19,943 bases of DNA from Deltaproteobacteria bacterium. Its GTDB lineage: Bacteria; Desulfobacterota; Syntrophia; Syntrophales; UBA5619. A program made the position numbers and the translations under genes. Under the pieces are notes generated by a model. The model did no database searches. It had not been told where the DNA came from and saw only the letters and a list, made by a program, of their open reading frames with translations. The stretch is from positions 1-19,943 of the forward strand of contig JAMDBG010000192.1 of assembly GCA_023487865.1 (NCBI GenBank). Reading direction: 5' to 3'. Of the stretch, positions 1 to 8,288 are shown one piece after another (the stretch's first letter is position 1; the number at the start of each line of letters is the position of its first letter).

Positions 1-1
1 G

Positions 2-970
2 TTTTCTGAGTCGAATGAGAAGGTGTTCACCGTTCGGGTGGGCGGCGCACGTTTGATGAGCGCCACCCATATTCGCGAGATATGCGATATAGCCGACAGG
101 CACTGTGACGGCTACGTCCGTTGGACGACCCGCAACAACATCGAGTTTATGGTCGATGACGAAGCGAAATTAAAGCCGCTGATGGAAGATCTGGAAACAA
201 GGAAATTCGCCGGCGGATCGCTCAAATTTCCCCGCGGCGGCACCGGGGCGGGTTTGACGAATATCGTCCATACCCAGGGGTGGCTCCATTGCCATACCGC
301 GGCGATCGATGCGTCGGGCGTGGTCAAGGCGGTTATGGATGAATTGTACGAGGATTTCGGTAAGATGAGGCTGCCGGCTCATGTCAGGGTATCGCTCGCC
401 TGCTGCCTGAACATGTGCGGCGCCGTTCACTGCTCCGACATCGCGATATTGGGCGTTCACCGCAAACCGCCCATGGTGGATCATGACAACCTGGCGAATA
501 TGTGTGAGATTCCTCTGGCCGTCGCATCTTGCCCCACGGGAGCCATCAAGGCGACCACCCTGGACGACAAGAAGAGCGTGGTCGTCAACAACGAGAAATG
601 CATGTACTGCGGCAATTGTTTCACCATGTGTCCCGCCATGCCGCTGGCGGATGCGGAGGGAAGCGGTGTGGCGATCCTGGTGGGGGGCAAGCTGTCGAAC
701 CGGATTACCGCCCCGATGTTTTCCAAGGTTGTGGTTCCTTTCCTTCCCAATGAGGCGCCTCGCTGGCCGCAGACGGTGGAGGCGGTCAAGAAAATTCTCA
801 ACGCCTATGCAAAAGACGCGAAGAAATACGAACGCCTCGGCGACTGGGCCGCGAGAATAGGCTGGGAGAGGTTTTTCGAGAAGACGGATCTGCCCTTTAC
901 GGAACACCTGATCGACGATTACCGTTTTGCCTACACAACCTGGCGTACCAGCACACAGTTTAAATTTTAG
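2..970 (+). CDS. dsrB: Dissimilatory sulfite reductase beta subunit (5' partial)
   Basis: This is the beta subunit of siroheme dissimilatory sulfite reductase, the cytoplasmic enzyme that reduces sulfite and loads the sulfur onto DsrC. The reading frame is open to the left edge, so the GTG at 23 is an internal valine codon and not the start; 322 residues are visible and roughly 60 N-terminal residues appear to be missing compared with Desulfovibrio DsrB. The siroheme/[4Fe-4S] ligand set is visible: the Cys of WLHCHT followed 37 residues later by the CC pair of ACCLNMC and another Cys four residues on, the same spacing as Cys151/188/189/193 of the D. vulgaris protein. A ferredoxin-type cluster follows (CMYCGNCFTMCP, CX2CX2CX3C). 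dsrA should lie just upstream, outside the window. dsrD follows after 15 bp. The assignment is very secure. Confidence 0.97.
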   Translation, partial: FSESNEKVFTVRVGGARLMSATHIREICDIADRHCDGYVRWTTRNNIEFMVDDEAKLKPLMEDLETRKFAGGSLKFPRGGTGAGLTNIVHTQGWLHCHTAAIDASGVVKAVMDELYEDFGKMRLPAHVRVSLACCLNMCGAVHCSDIAILGVHRKPPMVDHDNLANMCEIPLAVASCPTGAIKATTLDDKKSVVVNNEKCMYCGNCFTMCPAMPLADAEGSGVAILVGGKLSNRITAPMFSKVVVPFLPNEAPRWPQTVEAVKKILNAYAKDAKKYERLGDWAARIGWERFFEKTDLPFTEHLIDDYRFAYTTWRTSTQFKF

Positions 971-985
971 GAAAAGAGGTGTGAG

Positions 986-1228
986 ATGGGTACAGAAGCA
1001 GACAAACAGCTGATCATCGAGACCTTGAAGGGCAAGAAAACGAAGACGAAGTTCTATCTGAAAGACTTCAATAACATGTTCCCTGATAAAAGGCCGAGGG
1101 AAGTCAGCAAGCTTGTGAACGAGATGGTCGCCGAAGGTCTCCTCGAGTACTGGTCGAGCGGCAGCACCACGATGATCGGCCTCAAGGGGGCAGGCATACA
1201 GCACGAGGCGGAAGACAGCGAAGAGTAA
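986..1228 (+). CDS. dsrD: DsrD, winged-helix activator of DsrAB
   Basis: This encodes an 80-residue protein, matching the usual size of about 78 residues for DsrD, the small winged-helix protein that follows dsrB in sulfate and sulfite reducers. DsrD is known to stimulate sulfite reduction by DsrAB and is treated as a marker of the reductive pathway. Visible family features are the basic KGKKTKTKFYLKDF segment, the PREVSKLVNEMVAEGLLEYWSSGSTTM helix and wing region (residues about 37-60), and a short acidic tail. The start is an ATG behind an AGAGGTG ribosome-binding site, 15 bp after dsrB. Its presence is the main reason for calling the organism a reducer and not a sulfur oxidizer. Confidence is high because both sequence and position agree. 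Confidence 0.95.
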   Translation: MGTEADKQLIIETLKGKKTKTKFYLKDFNNMFPDKRPREVSKLVNEMVAEGLLEYWSSGSTTMIGLKGAGIQHEAEDSEE

Positions 1229-1244
1229 ACCATAGAGTGAAGCA

Positions 1245-2708
1245 ATGATAGTTGACCGCCCGAGGGTTGTGTTCTCAGCCCTGAGAGGGAATTCAGGAAA
1301 GACCTTCTTGACCGTGGGGGTGGGGGCATGCCTTAAGCACAGGGGAAAGGCCGTGTCTCCCTTCAAGAAGGGTCCCGATTATATAGACGCCGCCTGGCTT
1401 GACATGGCAACAGGTCGTCCCTGTTATAATCTGGACCTCTTCCTGATGGGAAGGGAAGGGATCCTCTCTTCCTTCTCAACCCGTGTGCAACATGCCGACG
1501 GCGCGTTGGTGGAGGGCAACAGGGGTCTTTACGATGGCATGGATCGAGAGGGAAGTTACAGCACGGCAGAGCTTGCCAAATTGCTGCAGGCGCCGGTCAT
1601 ATTGGTGGTGGACTGCAGCATGGCCACACGTACCGTAGCCGCCATGATTCTCGGCTGTCAACATTTCGATCCCCAGGTTGCCATCAAGGGCGTCATCCTC
1701 AATCGGATCGGAGGCGCTCGCCATGAATCTGTCATTCGTTCCGCCATAGAGGATCGTTGCGGATTGCCCATTTTAGGGGCTGTTCCCAGGATACAGGCGG
1801 GAATCTTTCCCGAGAGGCATATGGGTCTCGTCCCCCCGCGGGAACACCCGAGGGCCGGACAGGCCGTAGACGAGGCGGCCCGCATTGTGGATGGACACGT
1901 CGATGTGGACAGGGTGTGGGAAATTGCGCGGGGCGCTCCGGCCTTTGAATTCGACGAACAGGAGAGCCGGCAGGAAGAGCATCATCCCTTCCCTTCTCCT
2001 TCTATAAAACCGAAAATCGGTTTTATCAGGGATGCCGCCTTCTGGTTCTACTATCCGGACAATCTGGAGGTTCTCGAAAAATTGGGGGCATCCCTTGTCG
2101 CATGCAGTGCCCTTAACGACAGGGAACTTCCCCCGGTGGACGCCCTTTATATCGGCGGCGGGTTCCCTGAATCTCATGCCGCTGCGCTGACCGCCAACGG
2201 AAGTTTCCGTACCTCTCTCCGCAATGCCGCGGAGGCGGGGCTTCCCGTTTATGCGGAATGCGGCGGCCTCATGTATCTCGGAAAAGAGCTCATCGTGAAA
2301 GAGAACACATATCCCATGACGGGAGTATTCCCTTTGCGCTTTGTTTTAGACAGAAGCCCTCACGGTCACGGGTACACGATCCTCGCTGTGGATGCCCCTA
2401 ATCCCTATTTCTCCACAGGAGAAATCCTTCATGGTCACGAGTTTCATTACTCCCACATCCCGGATAGGGAGAAGATAGGTTATACGGTATTTAAGGTAAA
2501 GCGGGGGCTGGGCATCCATGGGGGCAGGGACGGCCTGCTTTATAAGAATGTCCTGGCCACCTATTCCCACGTCCACGCTTCAGGAGCGAAAAGCTGGGCC
2601 AAGGCATTATTGGACCAGGCCGTATATTACCAGAGCAAACGATTGTCAGAGCAGGCGATGACGGCGGATGCAGTCCCGGTTGTCACACAGATTTCGAGGA
2701 TGACATGA
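1245..2708 (+). CDS. dsrN: DsrN, cobyrinate a,c-diamide synthase-like siroheme amidase
   Basis: This 487-residue protein belongs to the CobB/CbiA family of glutamine-dependent amidotransferases. Within dsr loci the family member is called DsrN and is proposed to amidate siroheme to the siroamide found in DsrAB. The N-terminal ATPase domain has a P-loop (G15-N-S-G18-K19-T20) and the early motif KKGPDYIDAAW. The C-terminal class I glutaminase-like domain has the nucleophile Cys339 in YAECGGLMYLG and the catalytic-type histidines 442/444 in the SHVH motif. A low-complexity linker around residues 240-262 joins the domains and holds a perfect DNA palindrome. The ATG lies 16 bp after dsrD with only a weak ribosome-binding site. 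A true cobalamin-pathway CbiA is possible by sequence alone, but the position after dsrBD favours DsrN. Confidence 0.88.
   Translation: MIVDRPRVVFSALRGNSGKTFLTVGVGACLKHRGKAVSPFKKGPDYIDAAWLDMATGRPCYNLDLFLMGREGILSSFSTRVQHADGALVEGNRGLYDGMDREGSYSTAELAKLLQAPVILVVDCSMATRTVAAMILGCQHFDPQVAIKGVILNRIGGARHESVIRSAIEDRCGLPILGAVPRIQAGIFPERHMGLVPPREHPRAGQAVDEAARIVDGHVDVDRVWEIARGAPAFEFDEQESRQEEHHPFPSPSIKPKIGFIRDAAFWFYYPDNLEVLEKLGASLVACSALNDRELPPVDALYIGGGFPESHAAALTANGSFRTSLRNAAEAGLPVYAECGGLMYLGKELIVKENTYPMTGVFPLRFVLDRSPHGHGYTILAVDAPNPYFSTGEILHGHEFHYSHIPDREKIGYTVFKVKRGLGIHGGRDGLLYKNVLATYSHVHASGAKSWAKALLDQAVYYQSKRLSEQAMTADAVPVVTQISRMT
2004..2026. repeat. Perfect 10-bp inverted repeat inside dsrN
   Basis: The arms ATAAAACCGA and TCGGTTTTAT are exact reverse complements separated by AAA. 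The site lies in the coding sequence for the linker between the ATPase and glutaminase domains of DsrN. It is AT-rich compared with its surroundings and could form a short hairpin in mRNA, but no T-run follows, so it does not look like an intrinsic terminator on the + strand. Its function is unknown. Confidence 0.6.
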
Positions 2709-2780
2709 CACACGTTTCCGCCGGGTCTTAGGAGTTTGTCTTAATAGAATCCACAAAACAAATAGGGAGGTAGTAAAGCT

Positions 2781-3101
2781 ATGCCACAGTTAGAGGTTGG
2801 AGGAAAGAGTTACGAAGTGGATGAGGATGGTTTCCTGCAGGAACTGGACAAGTGGGGTAGAGACTTTGCGCAGGGTTACGCAACCATCGAAGGCATCGAG
2901 GGAGAACTGACCGAGGAACATTGGAAACTTATCGATTACATCCGGGAGTACTATGCCCAGTTCGGGATCGCTCCCATGATCAGAAAGATGTGTAAAGATA
3001 CGGGATTTGACCTGAAAAAGATTTATACACTTTTCCCATCCGGTCCGGCCAAGGGGGCGTGCAAGCTCGCCGGCCTTTCGAAGCCAACGGGATGCGTCTA
3101 A
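2781..3101 (+). CDS. dsrC: DsrC, sulfur-carrier protein
   Basis: DsrC (106 residues) is the co-substrate of DsrAB: two C-terminal cysteines bind the sulfur from sulfite as a trisulfide, which the membrane DsrMKJOP complex then reduces. The decisive feature is the C-terminal arm GACKLAGLSKPTGCV, in which the two cysteines are separated by ten residues (CX10C) and the last is the penultimate residue. This is diagnostic for functional DsrC as opposed to TusE-like or one-cysteine relatives. The WGRDFAQGYA and HWKLIDYIREYY segments are typical of the family. A strong GGGAGG ribosome-binding site lies nine bases before the ATG, fitting the high expression usual for dsrC. The 72-bp gap from dsrN could hold its own promoter, but no convincing one is visible. 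Confidence 0.96.
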   Translation: MPQLEVGGKSYEVDEDGFLQELDKWGRDFAQGYATIEGIEGELTEEHWKLIDYIREYYAQFGIAPMIRKMCKDTGFDLKKIYTLFPSGPAKGACKLAGLSKPTGCV

Positions 3102-3128
3102 TAAAACCATCGGAGAAAAGAGGGATTC

Positions 3129-4067
3129 ATGGGAACGTTGATCATCGTTTTGACGTATATCGCCTATGTGTTCATCGTCGTCGTATATACGATCAAAATT
3201 GTCGCTTGGCTGAAATTGCCGCCCCATATCCGGTGGGACCTCTACCCAGTGATCCACGAGGAAAACTACCGTTACGGCGGCTCCTACTACGAACAGCCGG
3301 AATGGTGGACAAAACCGCGGCCCCGGAACACCTGGCGAAGCCTGTTTTACTCCCTGAAAGACAATTTTTACATGGGGGAATACTTCAATCGCAACCGAAC
3401 CTACTGGTTGTGTCTCTTGCCGTGGCACTTGGGGTTCATCTTTATCATCACGTTCCATATCCTCTGTTTCTTTGCGGCCGTAACCATGGTCGGCGGCCTG
3501 GAGATCACGGCCGGGTCGCCTCAGCTTTTGGGGAAGGGCTTTTATTACCTCCTGCTGCTCACGGGGGGGGTCGCTTTCGTGGCCGGCACATTCGGGAGCA
3601 TCGGCATGCCGATCGTCCGGCTAGCAGACCGGGGACTGAGAACCTACTCCATGCCGATGAATTTCTTCAATTACTTTTTTTTCCTCGTTGTCTATGGCAG
3701 CGGCCTTTTCGCATGGCTCATGCTCGATCCAACGCTGGAAGAGTACCGGGCCTACTGGCTCGGGCTGATCACCCTGACGCCACCGGAACTCCATCCGCTG
3801 ACGGTCCTCCATATCGTCCTGTTCGACATCTTCCTCATCTATCTGCCCTTTACCCGCTCGACACATTACATCACACGGATTCTGGCCTATTACTTCATCC
3901 GCTGGGATGATGAGCCGAACCTGCCCGGCGGTAAAATGGAGAAACAGATCGCCAGTCTCCTGGAACGAAAGGTTTCCTGGGAGGGGAAACATATCCCGTC
4001 GGGAAAGAGCTGGGCCGAAGCGGCCACGGAATCGGGATTGCCGGAAACAAAAAAGGATACTCCATGA
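3129..4067 (+). CDS. DsrM-like membrane cytochrome b, paralogue (DsrM2)
   Basis: This encodes a 312-residue integral membrane protein of the NarI/DsrM diheme cytochrome b family, expected to exchange electrons with quinones and its partner iron-sulfur protein. Hydrophobic segments lie near residues 3-27, 94-120, 138-160, 178-200 and 222-245, the five-helix layout of NarI. Four histidines, H100, H110, H228 and H246, have the same spacings (10 and 18 residues) as the NarI haem ligands H56/H66/H187/H205. It lacks the APVPFR...TTCGQQ...PWIK region of the canonical DsrM encoded at 5668 and has a longer soluble C-terminal tail. It overlaps the next gene by four bases (ATGA), so it is translationally coupled to DsrK2. 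It could instead be described as HmeC- or TmcC-like; the exact subfamily cannot be settled by eye. Confidence 0.85.
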   Translation: MGTLIIVLTYIAYVFIVVVYTIKIVAWLKLPPHIRWDLYPVIHEENYRYGGSYYEQPEWWTKPRPRNTWRSLFYSLKDNFYMGEYFNRNRTYWLCLLPWHLGFIFIITFHILCFFAAVTMVGGLEITAGSPQLLGKGFYYLLLLTGGVAFVAGTFGSIGMPIVRLADRGLRTYSMPMNFFNYFFFLVVYGSGLFAWLMLDPTLEEYRAYWLGLITLTPPELHPLTVLHIVLFDIFLIYLPFTRSTHYITRILAYYFIRWDDEPNLPGGKMEKQIASLLERKVSWEGKHIPSGKSWAEAATESGLPETKKDTP

Positions 4068-5668
4068 AAAAAAATTTCCATATTGATGATTTCACCCATC
4101 CCGGTGGACAAGTTACCGAGCTCGATCCCGCCGAGCTTAGCCCCCTTCCGCCGCCATACGACAAGAGGGAGAAGCCGCCCATCCGGAAACTGACTGACGA
4201 ACAGAGCACGCGCATGGACGCCTCTCTCGATGGCGTCGTCGCGATCGGCCTTACGCCTCCGAAGAGCCCGGAGGAAGAGAAGGCCTTCATTGACAAATTT
4301 CTGGCCGGCATCGAGAAACTCTTCTCCACAGACGATAACTGGACTTTTCTCCAACCCCTTGTTCACACCCTCGAGTACTGCGTCAAATGCCAGATCTGCT
4401 CCGATGCCTGCCCGGTCTACGTCTCCAGCGGCCGTCAGGATATCTACCGCCCCACAATGAGACCGGAGCTCTTTCGAAGGATTGTCAGCACGTACATTAA
4501 AAAGGAACACCCGCTCCTGCGGAAAATCAAGGACAGCGATATCGATCTCAACTGGCAGACCCTGGCTCGTCTGGGGGAACTGGCCTATCGCTGCACCCTC
4601 TGTAGGCGTTGCGCCCAAGTCTGCCCGCTCAGTTGCGACAATGCCCTGATCAGCAGGGAGATCCGGAAGGTCTTCAGCCAGCAGATGGGAATCGCCCCCA
4701 AGGAGATCCATGAAAAGGGGTCCGTCCAGCAGCTCAGGGTCGGCTCCAGCACGGGGATGACGCCCGCAGCCCTGAGGAACATCCTGGAGTTTGCCGAAGA
4801 GGAGATCGAGGAGAAGACGGGAAGGAAGATAAAGATTCCTGTGGATAAAAAAGGCGCCGACATCCTGCTCATCCATAACGCCGGGGAATTCATAGCGTGG
4901 CCGGAAAATCTGGAGGCCTTCGCCATCATCCTGGATGCGGCCGGCGTGGACTGGACCCTCTCCACCGAGATTGCCGGTTACGACTCCGTCAACTACGGCG
5001 TCTGGTACGACGACTTTCAGTTCGCCCGGGTCGCCATCCGCCAGTCCCAGGCAGCAAGGGCACTCGGGGTTCGGAAGATTTCCCTCGGGGAGTGCGGCCA
5101 CGCCCACAAGGCTGGGATCGTCGTCGCCGACCGTGTCCTTGTGGGCGATCTTATCATTCCTCGGGAGAGCAGCCTCCCCCTGCTGGAGGAGATCGTCCTG
5201 AGCGGACGGATCAAGTTCGATCCCAGTCGGAATCACTTTCCCGTCACCCTCCACGACCCGTGCAACATGGTACGGTTGATGGGGATCGTCGAGCCCCAGC
5301 GGAGAATTCTGAGAAAAATCTGCCCCCAGTTCAGGGAGATGACGCCCCACGGCGTGGAGAATTACTGCTGCGGCGGGGGGAGCGGCTTCGCCATCACCCA
5401 ATCGACGAATTTCCCCGACTGGCGAAACTCCGTCTCCGGCCGGATGAAGATGAAACAGATCCTCGAAGCGTTCCAAGACGCCCCTGGGCCGGAGGTGAAG
5501 AAGTACGTCTGTGCCCCCTGCTCGAACTGCAAGGGCCAGTTCCGGGATATGTTCGAATATTATGACGTGTGGGAAAAGTCGGGAATCCTCTATGGCGGGC
5601 TTGTGGAGTTGATCGTCAACGCGATGGCCGATCTCAAGAAACCCTTCATCCAGTGGGAGTGGCATTGA
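4064..5668 (+). CDS. DsrK-like iron-sulfur CCG-domain protein, paralogue (DsrK2)
   Basis: This 534-residue protein is predicted to be the cytoplasmic heterodisulfide-reductase-like partner of DsrM2. Two ferredoxin-type [4Fe-4S] motifs are present: C106/C109/C112/C116 (CVKCQICSDACP) and C177/C180/C183/C187 (CTLCRRCAQVCP). A CCG-type domain follows with LGECGH, then HDPC and CCGGG in a CX34CC arrangement, and a final CAPCSNC 46 residues after the CC pair. The middle part aligns well by eye with the canonical DsrK encoded at 6666 (shared D/NKKGA(D/E)IL and GVxxxxxGECGH stretches), which supports paralogy. The two differ at the C-terminal cysteine element. The gene overlaps dsrM2 by four bases and the canonical dsrM by one. 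Alternative names would be HmeD- or TmcB-like. Confidence 0.85.
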   Translation: MKKNFHIDDFTHPGGQVTELDPAELSPLPPPYDKREKPPIRKLTDEQSTRMDASLDGVVAIGLTPPKSPEEEKAFIDKFLAGIEKLFSTDDNWTFLQPLVHTLEYCVKCQICSDACPVYVSSGRQDIYRPTMRPELFRRIVSTYIKKEHPLLRKIKDSDIDLNWQTLARLGELAYRCTLCRRCAQVCPLSCDNALISREIRKVFSQQMGIAPKEIHEKGSVQQLRVGSSTGMTPAALRNILEFAEEEIEEKTGRKIKIPVDKKGADILLIHNAGEFIAWPENLEAFAIILDAAGVDWTLSTEIAGYDSVNYGVWYDDFQFARVAIRQSQAARALGVRKISLGECGHAHKAGIVVADRVLVGDLIIPRESSLPLLEEIVLSGRIKFDPSRNHFPVTLHDPCNMVRLMGIVEPQRRILRKICPQFREMTPHGVENYCCGGGSGFAITQSTNFPDWRNSVSGRMKMKQILEAFQDAPGPEVKKYVCAPCSNCKGQFRDMFEYYDVWEKSGILYGGLVELIVNAMADLKKPFIQWEWH

Positions 5669-6663
5669 TGATCGGAAAGCCTCTGGGGATATCGGTTCTC
5701 GCCATCCTGATCCTGACCCTGTCGGCTCTGGGGATCGCATTCACCCCTCTTTCGTTTCTCCTGACGGCGCTCCTCCCCTATGCCGCCTTTGCGGTCTTCA
5801 TCGGTGGATTTGTCTATCGCGTCGTCAACTGGGCCAAGGCCCCCGTCCCCTTCCGCATCACGACCACCTGCGGTCAGCAGACCTCCCTCCCCTGGATCAA
5901 GAATAATTCCCTGGAGAGCCCGGCCGACGTGTGGGGCGTGATCGGGCGGATGGCACTGGAGGTCTTCCTGTTCCGATCACTCTTCCGGAACACCGATGTG
6001 GCGATCGTGGGGAAAAGGCCCGTTTACGGCAGCGCCAAATGGCTCTGGTTTTTCGGGCTTCTTTTTCACTGGTCGCTGCTGATCATCGTGCTGAGGCACC
6101 TGCGCTTCTTCATCGAGCCGATCACCCCCTGGATCAACGGCCTCTCAGCGGTTGACGGTTTCTTTGAGATCGGCGTCCCGACGCTCTATCTCAGCGACGG
6201 TGCCCTCCTTTTGGGACTGACGTTTCTGTTTTTACGCCGCTTGGTCGTCCCGCAGCTCCGCTACATCTCCCTTGTCACCGATTATTTCGCACTCCTGCTG
6301 CTCCTGGGAATCGTGACCACGGGTCTCCTGATGCGGCACTTTTTCCCCGCCGACCTGATCCAGATAAAAAATATGGCTCTGGGATGGATCACCTTTGTCC
6401 CGGCGATGCCCAAAGAGGTCGGCCCGGTCTTTTATATCCATCTGTGCTTCGTCTTCACGCTGCTGGCCTGGTTTCCTTTCAGCAAGCTGATGCACATGGG
6501 AGGGATCTTCCTGAGCCCGACAAGAAACCTCGCCAACGACAACCGGATGAGGCGTCATCTCAACCCCTGGAACGCCCCGGTCAAGGTTCACACCTATGAG
6601 GAATACGAAGACGAGTTCCGGGAGAAGATGAAGCTGGCGGGACTGCCTCTGGAGAAGGAGTAG
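5668..6663 (+). CDS. dsrM: DsrM, diheme cytochrome b of DsrMKJOP
   Basis: This encodes the canonical 331-residue DsrM, the membrane cytochrome b that couples the menaquinone pool to the DsrK iron-sulfur subunit. The ATG shares its A with the stop of dsrK2 (TGATG), giving a tightly coupled junction. Family features include NWAKAPVPFR followed by TTCGQQTSLPWIK at about residues 54-78 and the ALEVFLFRSLFRNT stretch at about 96-109. Haem ligand candidates are H134/H144 and H258/H276, with NarI-like spacings of 10 and 18. Membrane segments lie near residues 7-28, 31-51, 126-148, 178-195, 206-222 and 255-272. The C-terminal HLNPWNAPVKVHTYEEYE tail is also typical. An in-frame upstream start inside dsrK2 is possible but unlikely. 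Confidence 0.95.
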   Translation: MIGKPLGISVLAILILTLSALGIAFTPLSFLLTALLPYAAFAVFIGGFVYRVVNWAKAPVPFRITTTCGQQTSLPWIKNNSLESPADVWGVIGRMALEVFLFRSLFRNTDVAIVGKRPVYGSAKWLWFFGLLFHWSLLIIVLRHLRFFIEPITPWINGLSAVDGFFEIGVPTLYLSDGALLLGLTFLFLRRLVVPQLRYISLVTDYFALLLLLGIVTTGLLMRHFFPADLIQIKNMALGWITFVPAMPKEVGPVFYIHLCFVFTLLAWFPFSKLMHMGGIFLSPTRNLANDNRMRRHLNPWNAPVKVHTYEEYEDEFREKMKLAGLPLEKE

Positions 6664-6665
6664 CG

Positions 6666-8288
6666 ATGGCTGATGCCAAGACACCCAAACCCGATGAGCT
6701 GATCGCGATCCGTTACACACCGCCGGAGACGCCCTGGATGGAGACCCCTACCGTCTTCCGCCCCGGCACCTGGAGTTACAGCGGCAACGTCAAGAGCCTG
6801 ACCGCCCTGGGTCTCCCAAACCCGCGGGCGTGGCAGCCCTCCGACGCGGACTGGAAACTGCCGGAGAACTGGCAGTCAATCATCCTGGAGGGAATGAAGG
6901 AACGCCTGGAAAAGTACCGGTCGTTCCGACTCTTCATGGAACTCTGCGTCCGGTGCGGCGCCTGCGCAGACAAATGCCACTTTTACATCGGCTCCGGCGA
7001 TCCGAAGAACATGCCGGTCCTCCGGGCGGAGCTGCTGCGCAGCGTCTACCGCCGTTATTTCACCGAATCGGGAAGGCGTTTCGGCAAACTCGCGGGCGCC
7101 CGGGACCTGACGGTGGATGTCCTCAAGGAGTGGTTCTACTACTTCTACCAGTGCACGGAGTGCCGCCGCTGTTCCGTCTTCTGCCCCTACGGGATCGACC
7201 AGGCGGAGATCACCATGATGGGCCGGGAACTCCTCAACCTCGTCGGCTGCAACATCAACTGGGTGACCGAGCCGGCAGCAAATTGTTTCAGGACGGGAAA
7301 CCATCTCGGTATCCAGCCCGGGGGCGTCAAGGACATGCTGGAGTTCATGGCCGACGATATCGCGGACCGCACCGGCGTGCGCGTGGAGGTCCCTCTCAAC
7401 AAAAAAGGCGCCGAAATCCTCTTCGTCACGCCTTCCGGCGACTACTTCGCCGATCCGGGAACTTACACCTGCATGGGTTACATGATGCTCTTCCACGAGA
7501 TCGGCCTGAATTACACCTTCAGCACCTACGCCTCCGAGGGGGGCAACTTCGGCCTGTTCACCTCCAGCGAGATGATCAAGCGTCTCAATGCCAAGCTCTA
7601 CGCGGAGGCGAAGCGCCTCGGGGTCAAATGGATCCTCGGGGGCGAGTGCGGCCATATGTGGCGGGTCATCCACCAGTACATGGACACGATGAACGGCCCC
7701 GCCGATTTTCTTGAAGAGCCGGTTTCACCGATCACCGGGACGCCCTTCGTAAACGCCCGGTCGACGAAGATGGTGCACATCGCCGAATTCACCTCCGACC
7801 TCATCCGAAACGGGAAGCTGAAGCTCGATCCGTCCCGCAACGACCACCTCCGGGTCACTTTCCACGATTCCTGCAACCCCGCCCGGGCGATGGGACTGTT
7901 CGAAGAGCCCCGCTTCATCATCAGCCATGCCTGCAACCATTTCCACGAGATGGCCGAGGATACCATCCGGGAGAAGACCCTTTGCTGCGGCGGCGGGGCG
8001 GGATTGGGAAACGACGAGAACATGGAGATGCGGATGCGCGGCGGGATGCCCCGGGCCATGGCGGTGAAACAGGTGAAGGAAAAGCACGGTGTGAACCGTT
8101 TGGCCTGTATGTGCGCCATCGACCGTGCGACGTTGACTTCGCTTATGGACTACTGGGTGCCGGGGGTGACGGTCACGGGCGTTCATGAACTGCTGGCCAA
8201 CGCCCTGATCATGAAAAGGGAAAAGAACAGGACGACGGACCTGCGCGGGGAACCGATCGAAGGAAAGGCAGCCGATGAAACTCTATAA
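6666..8288 (+). CDS. dsrK: DsrK, iron-sulfur subunit of DsrMKJOP
   Basis: DsrK (540 residues) is the cytoplasmic catalytic subunit thought to reduce the DsrC trisulfide through a special [4Fe-4S] centre, as in heterodisulfide reductase HdrD. Two classical clusters are visible: C94/C97/C100/C104 (CVRCGACADKC) and C163/C166/C169/C173 (CTECRRCSVFC). The CCG-type domain contains GGECGHMW, then HDSC and CCGGG with CX36CC spacing, and ends in CMCAIDR, 39 residues on. This CXC ending, in place of CXXC, looks like the form known from canonical DsrK proteins. The gene begins two bases after the dsrM stop and overlaps dsrJ by 14 bases. The identification is secure from sequence and position. Confidence 0.95.
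   Translation: MADAKTPKPDELIAIRYTPPETPWMETPTVFRPGTWSYSGNVKSLTALGLPNPRAWQPSDADWKLPENWQSIILEGMKERLEKYRSFRLFMELCVRCGACADKCHFYIGSGDPKNMPVLRAELLRSVYRRYFTESGRRFGKLAGARDLTVDVLKEWFYYFYQCTECRRCSVFCPYGIDQAEITMMGRELLNLVGCNINWVTEPAANCFRTGNHLGIQPGGVKDMLEFMADDIADRTGVRVEVPLNKKGAEILFVTPSGDYFADPGTYTCMGYMMLFHEIGLNYTFSTYASEGGNFGLFTSSEMIKRLNAKLYAEAKRLGVKWILGGECGHMWRVIHQYMDTMNGPADFLEEPVSPITGTPFVNARSTKMVHIAEFTSDLIRNGKLKLDPSRNDHLRVTFHDSCNPARAMGLFEEPRFIISHACNHFHEMAEDTIREKTLCCGGGAGLGNDENMEMRMRGGMPRAMAVKQVKEKHGVNRLACMCAIDRATLTSLMDYWVPGVTVTGVHELLANALIMKREKNRTTDLRGEPIEGKAADETL

Noticed and set aside
170..1366. Long - strand open frame (398 codons) across dsrB and dsrD
   Set aside because: It is fully antisense to securely identified dsr genes, shows no recognisable domain, and is of the kind expected from GC-rich coding DNA.
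3890..5740. 616-codon - strand open frame across dsrK2
   Set aside because: It runs antisense through conserved cysteine motifs of dsrK2, has low-complexity composition and no domain. Codon bias of the + strand gene explains it.
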